DNA of 23,831 nucleotides from Bacillota bacterium (GTDB taxonomy: Bacteria > Bacillota_E > JAJZYS01 > JAJYTV01): contig JAJZVM010000056.1 of the NCBI GenBank assembly GCA_021845645.1, positions 1 to 23,831 of the forward strand. Reading direction: 5' to 3'. The translations under genes and the position numbers were made by a program. A model generated the notes under the pieces. It was not told the DNA's origin. It did not search any database and worked only from the letters and a program-made list of their open reading frames with translations. Numbering within the stretch: the first letter of the stretch is position 1; each line of letters opens with the position of its first letter. This document shows positions 7,672-16,739 of the stretch, piece by piece.

Positions 7672-8571
7672 GTGGCTTTGCCACTTGCGCCGGTGCAGGA
7701 GGACGAGTCCAGGGAGACGCTCCCCACGTCGGAAGGGCGCCGCGCCTGGCGGCACTTCCGGCGCAACGGCGGTGCCGTGGTCGCCCTGGCCGTCCTCGTC
7801 GTCATCATCCTGGCGGCGATCCTTGCGCCGCTCCTGACCCATCAAAGTCCCTTCGCGCAGAACCTCATCCAGGCCTTGCAGCCTCCGTCCGCCGCGCACC
7901 TGCTCGGTACGGACGAGTACGGGCGGGACGAGTTCGCGCGCCTCATCTATGGCGCGCGCACAGCGCTCGAGACAGGACTTGTGGTGGTGGCCATCTCCCT
8001 GACGATCGGCACGCTCTGGGGCATGCTGGCCGCCTTCTACGGCGGCATCTGGGACATGGTCCTGATGCGCGTCGCCGACATCTTCATGGCCTTTCCGTTT
8101 CTGCTGCTGGCCCTGATGATCGTTGCGGCGCTCGGCCCCGGCCTCGGGCAGTCCGAGATCGCCATCGCCATCACCTACATGCCAGTCTACGCGCGCCTTG
8201 TGCGTTCGGTGGCGCTCGGTCTCAAGGGCCTCGAGTTCGTGCAGGCGGCGAAGTCGCTCGGGGCGCGCGACACCGCGATTCTCTGGCGCCACTTTCTGCC
8301 GAACCTTCTCCCGACCTTGCTGGTGCAGGCCACGCTCAACATCGGTACGGCGATCATCGACGTCGCCGGTCTTTCGTTCCTCGGCATGGGCGTCCAGCCG
8401 CCTACGGCCGACTGGGGAGCCATGCTCTCCGACGGCCAGAACTTCATCCTGCTTTCGCCCTGGCTGGTGCTTGCCCCAGGGTTGGCGATCCTCGTCGTCG
8501 TACTGGCCGCCAACCTGGTCGGAGACGGATTGCGCGATGCGATCGACCCGCGCCAGCGGCATCAGGCCTAG
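7672..8571 (+). CDS. DppC-type peptide ABC transporter permease
   Basis: This is the second permease of the peptide-type importer, 299 residues with GTG start at 7672 behind AGGAGG. After a polar N-terminus of about 35 residues come the first membrane helix, the hallmark HLLGTDEYGRDEFARLIYGA near residue 77, and the coupling loop KGLEFVQAAKSLGARDTAIL. It ends in a normal DppC way (GDGLRDAIDPRQ). The next gene encodes a dehydrogenase rather than the DppD/DppF ATPases that usually follow, so the importer must use ATPases encoded elsewhere. Confidence 0.95.
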   Translation: MALPLAPVQEDESRETLPTSEGRRAWRHFRRNGGAVVALAVLVVIILAAILAPLLTHQSPFAQNLIQALQPPSAAHLLGTDEYGRDEFARLIYGARTALETGLVVVAISLTIGTLWGMLAAFYGGIWDMVLMRVADIFMAFPFLLLALMIVAALGPGLGQSEIAIAITYMPVYARLVRSVALGLKGLEFVQAAKSLGARDTAILWRHFLPNLLPTLLVQATLNIGTAIIDVAGLSFLGMGVQPPTADWGAMLSDGQNFILLSPWLVLAPGLAILVVVLAANLVGDGLRDAIDPRQRHQA

Positions 8572-8597
8572 GCAACTTGCAAAGGAGCTGACGCACC

Positions 8598-9380
8598 GTG
8601 TCCCACAGCTCGGCAGACTTCCATGGTCGCACGGCCTTCGTGACAGGCGCGGCCCACGGTATCGGGCGTTCCATCGCGGTTGCGCTCGCGCGGCGCGGTG
8701 CGCGCGTCTTCGTGGCGGACGTCCTCGAGGAGGATCTGGCCGCGACGCGCGACGCCGTGCAGGCGGCCGGCGGCGCGGTGGAGACGCTGGCGCTCGACGT
8801 CACCGATTCAGGGAAGGTCACGCAGGCGATCGACCATGCGGCCGCCGCGGGCGGTCTCGACGTGCTGGTGAACGTAGCTGGCGGCGTGCTCGGACAGGTC
8901 GGTCGGCCGATCGAGGAGATCACCGACGACGAGTTCCTTTCGATCGTGCGGGTCAACCTGCAGGGCGCGTTCCACACGACCCGGGCGGCGACGCCGCACA
9001 TGAAGGCGAAGCAATATGGCCGCATCGTCAACATCTCGTCGGGCGCGGGGCGCTCGGTCAGCCTCACGGGCATTCAGGCGTACGCCGCGGCAAAGGCGGG
9101 CCAGATCGGCTTCACGCGCCAGATGGCGCACGAGCTCGGCCCCTACGGCATCACCGTGAACAACGTCGCACCCGGCTTCGTCCGCTCGAATCCGTCGACA
9201 GAGCGCCAGTGGGAATCGTACGGCGAGGAAGGCCAGGCGAAGCTTTTGGCCGCGATCCCGATGCGCAAGCTCGGCACGGCGGAGGACATCGCGTACGCCG
9301 TCTGCTTCTTCGCCTCGGCGGAGGCGGGCTGGATTACCGGCCAGACGCTCAGTGTCGACGGCGGAAAGTTCATGCAATAG
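8598..9380 (+). CDS. SDR-family oxidoreductase (FabG-like)
   Basis: This classical short-chain dehydrogenase/reductase of 260 residues is expected to oxidise or reduce an alcohol/ketone with NAD(P). The cofactor motif TGAAHGIG is at residues 16-23. The acidic residue of VADV after the second strand hints at NAD preference, and NVAGG replaces the usual NNAG. The active site has Ser147/148 in NISSGAG and Tyr162-x-x-x-Lys166 in YAAAKAG. The C-terminus WITGQTLSVDGG is typical. GTG at 8598 follows AAAGGAG. It sits in the peptide-importer operon, so the substrate is probably a product of the neighbouring hydrolases, but SDR specificity cannot be predicted from motifs. Confidence 0.92.
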   Translation: MSHSSADFHGRTAFVTGAAHGIGRSIAVALARRGARVFVADVLEEDLAATRDAVQAAGGAVETLALDVTDSGKVTQAIDHAAAAGGLDVLVNVAGGVLGQVGRPIEEITDDEFLSIVRVNLQGAFHTTRAATPHMKAKQYGRIVNISSGAGRSVSLTGIQAYAAAKAGQIGFTRQMAHELGPYGITVNNVAPGFVRSNPSTERQWESYGEEGQAKLLAAIPMRKLGTAEDIAYAVCFFASAEAGWITGQTLSVDGGKFMQ

Positions 9381-9393
9381 GGAGATGCACAGT

Positions 9394-11106
9394 GTGCGTC
9401 GATTGAACCGGATCGAGGACGAACTTTGCCGGCAGATCGATGCCGAGGGGCTCATGGCGTTCACTGCGGAGGTTTCCCGAGAGGTTCGCCTGTCCGGCAG
9501 CGAGGAGGAAGAGCGGGCGTTCCTGGCCATCGCGGCGCGGCTCGCGACGTTCGGCCTGGACGTTCGCCTCAGCCACCGTCCGGGCTACGTGAGCTGGCCT
9601 GGACCTGCGCGGCTGGACATCCAAGGCCTTGGCGAGCTGCCGTGCATCACGCACGCGATGGCCGCGCCGGCGCGGGGAGTCGCAGGCGAAATCCTCGATC
9701 TCGGCGGCAGGGCTCCGCATGAGCTTCAGCCGGGTGAGGCCGAGGGCCGCATCGTCCTAGTCGATGGCGTCGCCAACCCGCAGCGCGTGCTGGGGGCAGA
9801 AGCGGGGGGCGCGATCGCGGAGATCTTCATCAGCGGCGATCATCGCCACGAGATGATCGTGTCGCCGGTCTGGGGCAGTCCAGGCCTGCAGGATCTCGGG
9901 CGGCTGCCGAAGACGCCTTCCGTCTCCATCGACCGCGCAACGGGAGAGATCCTGCGCCGCCATCTTGCCAAGGGTGCGGCCAGGGCCGTGATCGACGCCG
10001 AGATCGACACCGCATGGCGGCAACTGCCCGTGCTCGAGGCGGACCTCAGGGCTGAGGACGGGGATGGGACGTTCGTCCTGTTCTCGGGGCATGTCGACTC
10101 GTGGCACCTTGGTGCCATGGACAACGGCAGCGCCAATGCGGTCATGCTCGAGATGGCCCACCTGCTCGCAGCGCAGAAGGCATCGCTGCGGCGCAGCCTG
10201 CGGCTATGTTTCTGGTCCGGGCACTCGCACGGACGCTATGCCGGTTCGGCCCGCTATGCAGACGAGCATTTCTTCGAGCTGCGCGAGCAGTGCGTCGCCC
10301 ACGTCAACGTCGACTCCCCCGGCGGCCAGGGTGCCACCGACATGCGGAACGCGATCGTGAGCGCGGAGCTTTGGGACCTCGCGCGCGACACCATCTCCCC
10401 CGAGACCTCGGAGCCGTATGTCGGCTCGCCGCCGCTTCGCGCAGGCGACGAGTCCTTTCTCGGCATGGGCGTGCCCGCGCTCTTTATGGAAGTCTCGGAG
10501 CAGCCGCCCGGGGGCGAGGGCAGCTCCGGTGTTTCGGCCGGCGGTGGACTTGGCTGGTGGTGGCACACGAGAGAGGACACGCTTGACAAGCTCGATCCCG
10601 CTTTCCTCGCGCGCGACGCGCGCGTCTACCTACGGGCACTCTGGCGCCTCCTGGCGGAGCCGGTGTTGCCCATGCAGGCGCAGGCGGCCGCCGCTGAGGT
10701 GTTGCGCGAGCTCGAAGCGCGCCGCGGCGCCGCCCGGGGACGGCTCGACCTCGACCTGCCGATCCACCTGGCCAAGCGGCTCGTCCGCCGGACGGGGGCG
10801 CTCGACCGCCGGGCGGATGAGCTGAGGCAACTCGGCGAGACGGCGGACCCGGCTTCCGTCCGGCGTGTCAACCGCAGGCTGCGGCGACTTGCGCGGGCGC
10901 TGGGGCAAGTGCGGTACGCGAGGCAGGGGCCGAGCGGGCAGGACCCCGCACTCGCGCAGGGACTGCTGCCGGGCCTCGACCTGGCTGTGCGGCTCGGGGC
11001 GCTGGCGGACGGCGACGCGGCCATCGAGCATCTGCTCATCGACCTCGGCCGCGAGCGCAACCGGATCGCGCTGGCGCTCGAAGAGGCCATCGACGCGTTG
11101 CGCTGA
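9394..11106 (+). CDS. M28-family peptidase-like protein with altered catalytic Glu pair
   Basis: About 570 residues, resembling M28 zinc aminopeptidases with an inserted PA-like region (about 90-200). Metal-site residues visible are His233 and Asp235 in GHVDSWHLGAMDNGSA, Asp243, Asp307 in VNVDSPGG and His391 in WWWHTRED. The usual catalytic Glu-Glu of FWGAEEEGLLGS is absent; the matching place reads FWSGHSHGRYAGS (273-285). So either it uses a different base and ligand or it is not a standard peptidase. About 150 charged, helical C-terminal residues follow the catalytic domain. I chose GTG at 9394, 9 bases after GGGAG; the ATG at 9385 abuts that GGGAG and the frame is open to 9352. No signal peptide is seen, so it is probably cytoplasmic. 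Confidence 0.85.
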   Translation: MRRLNRIEDELCRQIDAEGLMAFTAEVSREVRLSGSEEEERAFLAIAARLATFGLDVRLSHRPGYVSWPGPARLDIQGLGELPCITHAMAAPARGVAGEILDLGGRAPHELQPGEAEGRIVLVDGVANPQRVLGAEAGGAIAEIFISGDHRHEMIVSPVWGSPGLQDLGRLPKTPSVSIDRATGEILRRHLAKGAARAVIDAEIDTAWRQLPVLEADLRAEDGDGTFVLFSGHVDSWHLGAMDNGSANAVMLEMAHLLAAQKASLRRSLRLCFWSGHSHGRYAGSARYADEHFFELREQCVAHVNVDSPGGQGATDMRNAIVSAELWDLARDTISPETSEPYVGSPPLRAGDESFLGMGVPALFMEVSEQPPGGEGSSGVSAGGGLGWWWHTREDTLDKLDPAFLARDARVYLRALWRLLAEPVLPMQAQAAAAEVLRELEARRGAARGRLDLDLPIHLAKRLVRRTGALDRRADELRQLGETADPASVRRVNRRLRRLARALGQVRYARQGPSGQDPALAQGLLPGLDLAVRLGALADGDAAIEHLLIDLGRERNRIALALEEAIDALR

Positions 11107-11125
11107 AGCAGAAGGAGGAGACGCG

Positions 11126-12175
11126 TTGCGCTACCTGGTTGTAGGCAGCGGGGCCATCGGCGGCACTGTCGGGGCCTACATGGCGAGGGCTGGCGAGGAT
11201 GTCACGTTCGTCGACAAGGACAGAGACCATGTCGAGGCGATGCGGCGAGAGGGTCTGACGATCCAGGGTTACGCTGAGACCTTCACCATCCCTGTCAAGG
11301 CAATGCACCTTGAGGAACTGCAAGACGTCAAGACGCCCCCGGACTTCCTGCTGCTCGCCGTCAAGGCGCAGCACACCCGCGAGGCGCTGCTCGCCGCGAT
11401 GCCGGCGGTTGGTCCGCACACGGCTGTCGTCTCGCTCCAGAACGGGCTCAATGAGCGGACGATCGCCGAGATCTGCGGGGCCGCGCGCACCATCGGCTGC
11501 TTCGTCAACTTCTCCGCCGACTACCTAGGTCCAGGTCTCGTGCACTACGGGTCGAGCGGCGCGCTTTACCTCGGCGAGCTGGACGGCTCGGACACCGAGC
11601 GGCTTCGCACGCTCGGCGAGGCGATGGCGAAGTTCGGCAAGGTCGAGCTGACGAACAACATCTGGGGCTACCTCTGGGGCAAGCTCGGCTACGCCAACAT
11701 GCTGTTCGCCACCGCCCTCGCCGACGCGAAGATGGGTGACGTCACGCTGCGCTACCAGCCGCTGATGCTCGAGCTCGCCTGCGAGGTGTACGACGTCGCG
11801 GCGAGAGAGGGCGTGCGGCCGGAGGCCTTCGATACCATCACGCCTCAGCTCTACTGGCCGCGCGAAGCGCAGGACTGGGCGGTCCTCGGTCCTGCCCTGC
11901 AGCACATGGCTGCCTGGCAGCTCTCGAGCCAGAAGACCAAGAGCGGCATCTGGCGCGACCTCGCGGTCCGCCACCGCCGCACGGAGGTCGACGAGCAGCC
12001 CGGCAAGGTGCTCGAGATCGGCAGGGGGCATGGCCTCGCCATGCCGCTCACCTCGCGGCTCGTAGGGATGATCAAGGAAATCGAGGACGGTTCCCGCGCC
12101 ATGTCGTGGCGGAACATCGACGAGCTCGAGGAGTTGCGTCAAGCGGGCGCCCTGTCGTCGCCCGAGGCTAGATGA
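11126..12175 (+). CDS. Ketopantoate reductase-family (ApbA/PanE) oxidoreductase
   Basis: This 349-residue protein has the ApbA/PanE architecture: an N-terminal Rossmann domain (VVGSGAIGGTVGAYMARAG, residues 5-23) and a helical C-terminal domain. The Lys at about 186 in LWGKLGYAN fits the catalytic Lys of PanE. The family reduces 2-oxo acids such as ketopantoate with NADPH, but many members in catabolic operons act on other 2-hydroxy or 2-oxo acids. The start is TTG at 11126, placed by AAGGAGGAG just upstream; translation upstream of it belongs to an out-of-frame extension. The stop TGA overlaps the in-frame ATG at 12172 of the M20 frame. Context favours a catabolic rather than a pantothenate role. 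Confidence 0.88.
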   Translation: MRYLVVGSGAIGGTVGAYMARAGEDVTFVDKDRDHVEAMRREGLTIQGYAETFTIPVKAMHLEELQDVKTPPDFLLLAVKAQHTREALLAAMPAVGPHTAVVSLQNGLNERTIAEICGAARTIGCFVNFSADYLGPGLVHYGSSGALYLGELDGSDTERLRTLGEAMAKFGKVELTNNIWGYLWGKLGYANMLFATALADAKMGDVTLRYQPLMLELACEVYDVAAREGVRPEAFDTITPQLYWPREAQDWAVLGPALQHMAAWQLSSQKTKSGIWRDLAVRHRRTEVDEQPGKVLEIGRGHGLAMPLTSRLVGMIKEIEDGSRAMSWRNIDELEELRQAGALSSPEAR

Positions 12176-12189
12176 AGGAGGATTTTCCG

Positions 12190-13557
<1,368 letters not shown>

Positions 13558-13597
13558 CGCAGCGGCGCAGGGCCCATGACAGGGAGGTAGTTGTGCG

Positions 13598-14530
13598 ATG
13601 AGCGGCACCGGTACGCTGACGGCTGGCAAGATCCGCGGGTATTTCGAGGTTCCCGGAACCGAGGTTGCGATTCCCTACACCGACGTGAGGGGCGCCGCGG
13701 ACGGACCGACGCTGCTGCTCTCGGGCGGCGTCCACGGTGGGGAGTACCCGGGCATCGCGGCGGCCATCGAGATCGCGTCGCGGCTGGACCCCCAGGAACT
13801 GCACGGGCGTGTCATCGTCCTGCACTTGACGAACCCGCCCGCCTTCTGGGGCAAGATGCAGTACTGGAATCCGCTCGACGGCAAGAACCTCAACCGCTGC
13901 TTCCCCGGCGACCCCCTGGGCAGTGCGTCGGAGCGCATGGCCGCCAGGGTGATCGAGGTGCTGCGCGAGGCGAACTACTGGATCGACCTGCACGGCGGCG
14001 ACATCCACGAGGAGCTCGTGCCGTTTACCATCTTCTCGGACCGCGGTTCGGAACAGGTGCGCTCGACCACGGAGGCGATGGCGAGGGCCTACGGCATCCC
14101 GCGCATCATCCGGTCGTCGAGCGTCGCCGGCGGCAGCTACGCGGCCGCGGCCGAGCTGGGCATTCCGGCGATCCTGCCCGAATCGGGGCAGGTTGGACAA
14201 CTCGACCCCGCGGCGCAGGCCATCCACGTGCAGGGCGTGCTGGATGTGCTGCACCTCCTCGGCTTCCTCGAGGGCGATCCGACGCCGCACGCGGCATCGA
14301 CCCTGTACACCCGCTTCGTCTGGAGCCGCGCCGCCCAGCGCGGGTTCTGGCGCGCCAAGGTGCATCCGGGCGACATGATGCGCCCCGGCGACGTCGGAGG
14401 TATCCTGCACGACGCCTACGGCGATCTGCTGGAGGAGGTCCGGGCAGCGGAAGGCGGCGAGGTGCTCTTCACGGCGAGCTCGTTTGCGATCGGCGAGGAT
14501 GATCCACTCTTTGCCGTAGCGGCGCCTTGA
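13598..14530 (+). CDS. Succinylglutamate desuccinylase/aspartoacylase-family hydrolase
   Basis: This 310-residue zinc hydrolase is related to AstE/ASPA (M14-like fold). Zinc ligands are His46 and Glu49 in GGVHGGEYPG and His132 in DLHGGDIHE. Arg100 in NLNRCFPGD fits the substrate carboxylate-binding Arg, and Glu195 in PESGQVG fits the catalytic Glu. A C-terminal beta-rich domain (about 225-310) follows. Relatives remove acyl groups from N-acyl amino acids or other amides. ATG at 13598 is preceded by GGGAGG at slightly long spacing. The gene lies 40 bases after the M20 gene and 32 before the regulator start, within the same operon. It suggests that an N-acylated or amide-linked compound is part of the pathway. 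Confidence 0.9.
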   Translation: MSGTGTLTAGKIRGYFEVPGTEVAIPYTDVRGAADGPTLLLSGGVHGGEYPGIAAAIEIASRLDPQELHGRVIVLHLTNPPAFWGKMQYWNPLDGKNLNRCFPGDPLGSASERMAARVIEVLREANYWIDLHGGDIHEELVPFTIFSDRGSEQVRSTTEAMARAYGIPRIIRSSSVAGGSYAAAAELGIPAILPESGQVGQLDPAAQAIHVQGVLDVLHLLGFLEGDPTPHAASTLYTRFVWSRAAQRGFWRAKVHPGDMMRPGDVGGILHDAYGDLLEEVRAAEGGEVLFTASSFAIGEDDPLFAVAAP

Positions 14531-14562
14531 GCCCGTCTGGCGTGTTGAAGGGTGACAAGGGC

Positions 14563-15204
14563 ATGATCAAGACCGTCGTCGACCAGATCCGCTTCGAGCT
14601 GCGCCACCGCGTCCTGGTGGGCAGCTGGAGCCTTGGCGAGCGGCTGTACGAAGAGGAGATCGCGCACGACCTCGGCGTGAGCCGCAGCGCCGTGCGCGAG
14701 GCCGTCCGCCTGCTCGAGCAGGAAGGGCTGCTGGTGCGCTCGGCGCACCGCGGCCTCTTTGTGGCGAGCCCTTCCGGACGCGACACCCTGGAAGTGGCGC
14801 AGCTCAGGGCGGTGCTCGAGGCGAGCGCCGTGCGTTACGGCGCACCGCCCGATCCCGGCACCCTGCAAGAGATGGATCGCATTTGCCGACGCCTCGACGA
14901 GATCGCCGATTCGGACCATCTCGAGGCGGTGAACCTGGACAGGGAATTCCACGGGCTGATCACTGCGCATGCCGACAACAGGCTGCTCTTGCAGAAGCAT
15001 CGCGAGCTTGACGGCCATGTCGCGATCTTCTTCCACTGGGTCACGGCGCATGTGCCGGGACGCCTCGACGACATCGGCGAGCGCCATCGGGTGCTGCTCA
15101 AGGCCTACGCCGCAGGCGACCCGGAAGCCTTCACGCGCTGCGTCCTGCAGCACTACGAGGGGGCCGCGGCGGAACTGGTGCGCCACCTGCCCGATACCGG
15201 GTAG
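14563..15204 (+). CDS. GntR-family transcriptional regulator with FCD domain (first of two)
   Basis: This 213-residue regulator has an N-terminal winged helix (about 1-70; core EEEIAHDLGVSRSAVREAVR) and an all-helical FCD ligand domain. The FCD metal-site residues look intact: Asp and His in NLDREFHGLI, His in GERHRVLL and His in CVLQHYEG. The family senses small organic acids or amino acids. ATG at 14563 has AAGGGTG upstream; the frame is open to TTG 14527, which overlaps the preceding stop. It is the last gene of the peptide-importer operon and probably regulates it and perhaps the divergent liv genes. Its final 11 codons also encode one arm of a long hairpin. Confidence 0.92.
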   Translation: MIKTVVDQIRFELRHRVLVGSWSLGERLYEEEIAHDLGVSRSAVREAVRLLEQEGLLVRSAHRGLFVASPSGRDTLEVAQLRAVLEASAVRYGAPPDPGTLQEMDRICRRLDEIADSDHLEAVNLDREFHGLITAHADNRLLLQKHRELDGHVAIFFHWVTAHVPGRLDDIGERHRVLLKAYAAGDPEAFTRCVLQHYEGAAAELVRHLPDTG

Positions 15205-15221
15205 GTGGCGCACCAGTTCCG
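15170..15221. terminator. Very long hairpin between convergent genes, overlapping the 3' end of the GntR gene
   Basis: Bases 15170-15188 pair perfectly with 15203-15221 (19 bp). A G-T pair (15189/15202) and a further 4 bp (CCCG/CGGG) continue to an ATAC loop, giving about 24 pairs. The upstream arm is inside the regulator's coding region and the stop codon is in the stem. It sits between convergent genes and probably acts in both directions, although no T-run flanks it on either side. Confidence 0.75.
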
Positions 15222-15237
15222 AGAATTGGGGCCCAGA

Positions 15238-15945
15238 CTAGTCCTCCCAGGGTCCTTCCAGCGCCGCGCGCGTCTCGGCGACACCTTCCGCCCAGATCGC
15301 GAGCATCTCCTCGTCCGGGCGGTGGTAGCGGCCGCCGTAGTTGCCGTCGACGAGATAGGCGCGCACCTCGCGCGGGGTGAGGAGGCTGAGGCGCGTCGGA
15401 TCCGTCATCGGCTTCTCCTCGTCCGGCATCACCACGCCCTTGAGGCGCGTCCAGGGGAAGTTCTCCATCCAGGACGCGTGCGAAAAATGCGTGTCGCATG
15501 AACGCACCTTGGCGATCGTGCGCGGGGCGTTCCACCAGTTGTGGAAGCGGACGCGGGCATCGGGGTGGTCGGCCACCCATTCGCCGGCGAGCGACCCCGC
15601 ACTCTGGTTGCCGCCGTGTCCGTTGACAAGCAGGATGCGGCGGAAGCCCGAATGGTGCAGGGAATCGAGCAGGTCGCGGACAACCTGCACGTATGTTTCG
15701 ACGCGCAGGCTCAGACTGCCGGGGAAGTCCCGGAAGTACGGCGTCACGCCGTACGCCTGCGCAGGGAATACGGGAACGCCGAGCGGCTCGGCCGCCTCGA
15801 CGGCAACCCTCTCGGCGAGAATGGCGTCGACGCCGAGGCTGAGGTAACCGTGCTGCTCGACAGAGCCAAGCGGCAGCACGGCACGGTCGTCATGGCGCAG
15901 GTATTCCTCGATCTGCATCCAGTTCATGTCTACGATGCGCACCAT
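15238..15945 (-). CDS. Creatininase-family amidohydrolase
   Basis: This 235-residue protein has the creatininase fold, a family of metal-dependent amide/lactam hydrolases that includes creatininase, formamide hydrolases and MftE. Metal-site residues are Glu30, His32 and Asp40 in VEQHGYLSLGVD and His110 in VNGHGGN. The later conserved HAG-E-ET region is replaced by HASWMENF, keeping His and one Glu. ATG at 15945 is preceded by GGGAGG. The gene follows the RraA-like gene by 35 bases on the minus strand and converges on the regulator. The substrate is unknown; opening of a cyclic amide or deformylation would fit the neighbouring peptidases. Confidence 0.9.
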   Translation of the reverse strand: MVRIVDMNWMQIEEYLRHDDRAVLPLGSVEQHGYLSLGVDAILAERVAVEAAEPLGVPVFPAQAYGVTPYFRDFPGSLSLRVETYVQVVRDLLDSLHHSGFRRILLVNGHGGNQSAGSLAGEWVADHPDARVRFHNWWNAPRTIAKVRSCDTHFSHASWMENFPWTRLKGVVMPDEEKPMTDPTRLSLLTPREVRAYLVDGNYGGRYHRPDEEMLAIWAEGVAETRAALEGPWED

Positions 15946-15980
15946 TACGCCTCCCGGGACTCAGAATGGGGACGCCAGGG

Positions 15981-16601
15981 TCAGGACCGCCGGCGCAGGG
16001 CAGATTCGAGCCAGCCGAGATCCTCGCCTGCGACGATCTGGGCGCGCGCTGCCTCGTTGGCCGCGAGGACCTGCTGCACTTGGCCCAGGATGGCCTCCGC
16101 CTCCTGGCGCGGCACCACGACGATGCCGTCTTCGTCGGCCAGCACGAGGTCCCCCAGGGCCACCCGCACACCGAGCAGTTCAATCGGTTCGTCGATGGCG
16201 GCAAAGTTCTGGCGCGCCGGTTTCCTCGGCTGTGCACCGCGGGCGAAGACCGGCAGCGCCAGCGCGGACTTGTCCCGCACGTAGCCGTCGACGACGAAGC
16301 CGGCCGCGCCGCGCACGGCGGCCCGCATGGACAGGAGCTCTCCGACGAGCGCGGTACGGTCGCCCCCGCCGACTGCGACGAGTACGTCACCTGGACGGGC
16401 CTGCACCGCAAGCGCCTGCAGCCCGAGGTTGTCGCCCGCCTGGAGCTGGACGGTGCGGGCGAAGCCGCACAGGCGCGAGGAGCCGGCGATGGCCGTCAGA
16501 CCCGGTGGCAGGGCCAGTGCTCCCGCGTCGCCGGCGTCCGAGGACGCGATGGCCGAGAACGCCTGCCGCAAGGCTTCGTCGGCGGCATCCCTTGGTATCA
16601 A
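15981..16601 (-). CDS. RraA-like / HMG-CHA aldolase-fold protein
   Basis: A 206-residue member of the RraA-like fold, which contains the RNase E inhibitor RraA and the class II aldolases for 4-hydroxy-4-methyl- or 4-carboxy-4-hydroxy-2-oxo acids. The core motif is GELLSMRAAVRGAAGFVVDG followed by YVRD, with the Arg-Asp pair used for substrate and metal binding in the aldolases. A GGGDRTAL loop precedes it. I chose TTG at 16601 because GAGGAGG lies 10 bases upstream and the protein then begins IPRDAADEALRQAF; the 31-residue extension to 16694 looks non-coding. In this catabolic setting an aldolase or decarboxylase role is more likely than RNase regulation, but this is inference. Confidence 0.85.
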   Translation of the reverse strand: MIPRDAADEALRQAFSAIASSDAGDAGALALPPGLTAIAGSSRLCGFARTVQLQAGDNLGLQALAVQARPGDVLVAVGGGDRTALVGELLSMRAAVRGAAGFVVDGYVRDKSALALPVFARGAQPRKPARQNFAAIDEPIELLGVRVALGDLVLADEDGIVVVPRQEAEAILGQVQQVLAANEAARAQIVAGEDLGWLESALRRRS

Positions 16602-16739
16602 CTGCGTATCGCCTCCTCGCCTTAGATTACGTATTTCGAAACTTCGACAAAACTCCTGCGTTGCGGCGCAGGCATTTCTTGTGCTGTCGCCCATCTGCTA
16701 GAGTGGGCGGGGGACTCGGGCGCAAGGAGGAATCACGTC
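16602..16739. promoter_or_regulatory. Divergent promoter region between the RraA-like gene and the M29 aminopeptidase gene
   Basis: The 138-base gap between divergent genes is more A+T-rich than its surroundings. It holds an 8-base palindrome TTTCGAAA (16634-16641) and an inverted repeat CCTGCG-N6-CGCAGG (16655-16672), either of which could be a regulator site. TAGAGT at 16699 is a possible -10 for the plus strand. I find no clear -35 partner. Confidence 0.4.

Noticed and set aside
15981..16694. 31-residue N-terminal extension of the RraA-like protein
   Set aside because: It crosses the divergent promoter region and the GAGGAGG ribosome site, and the family normally begins near the chosen TTG.
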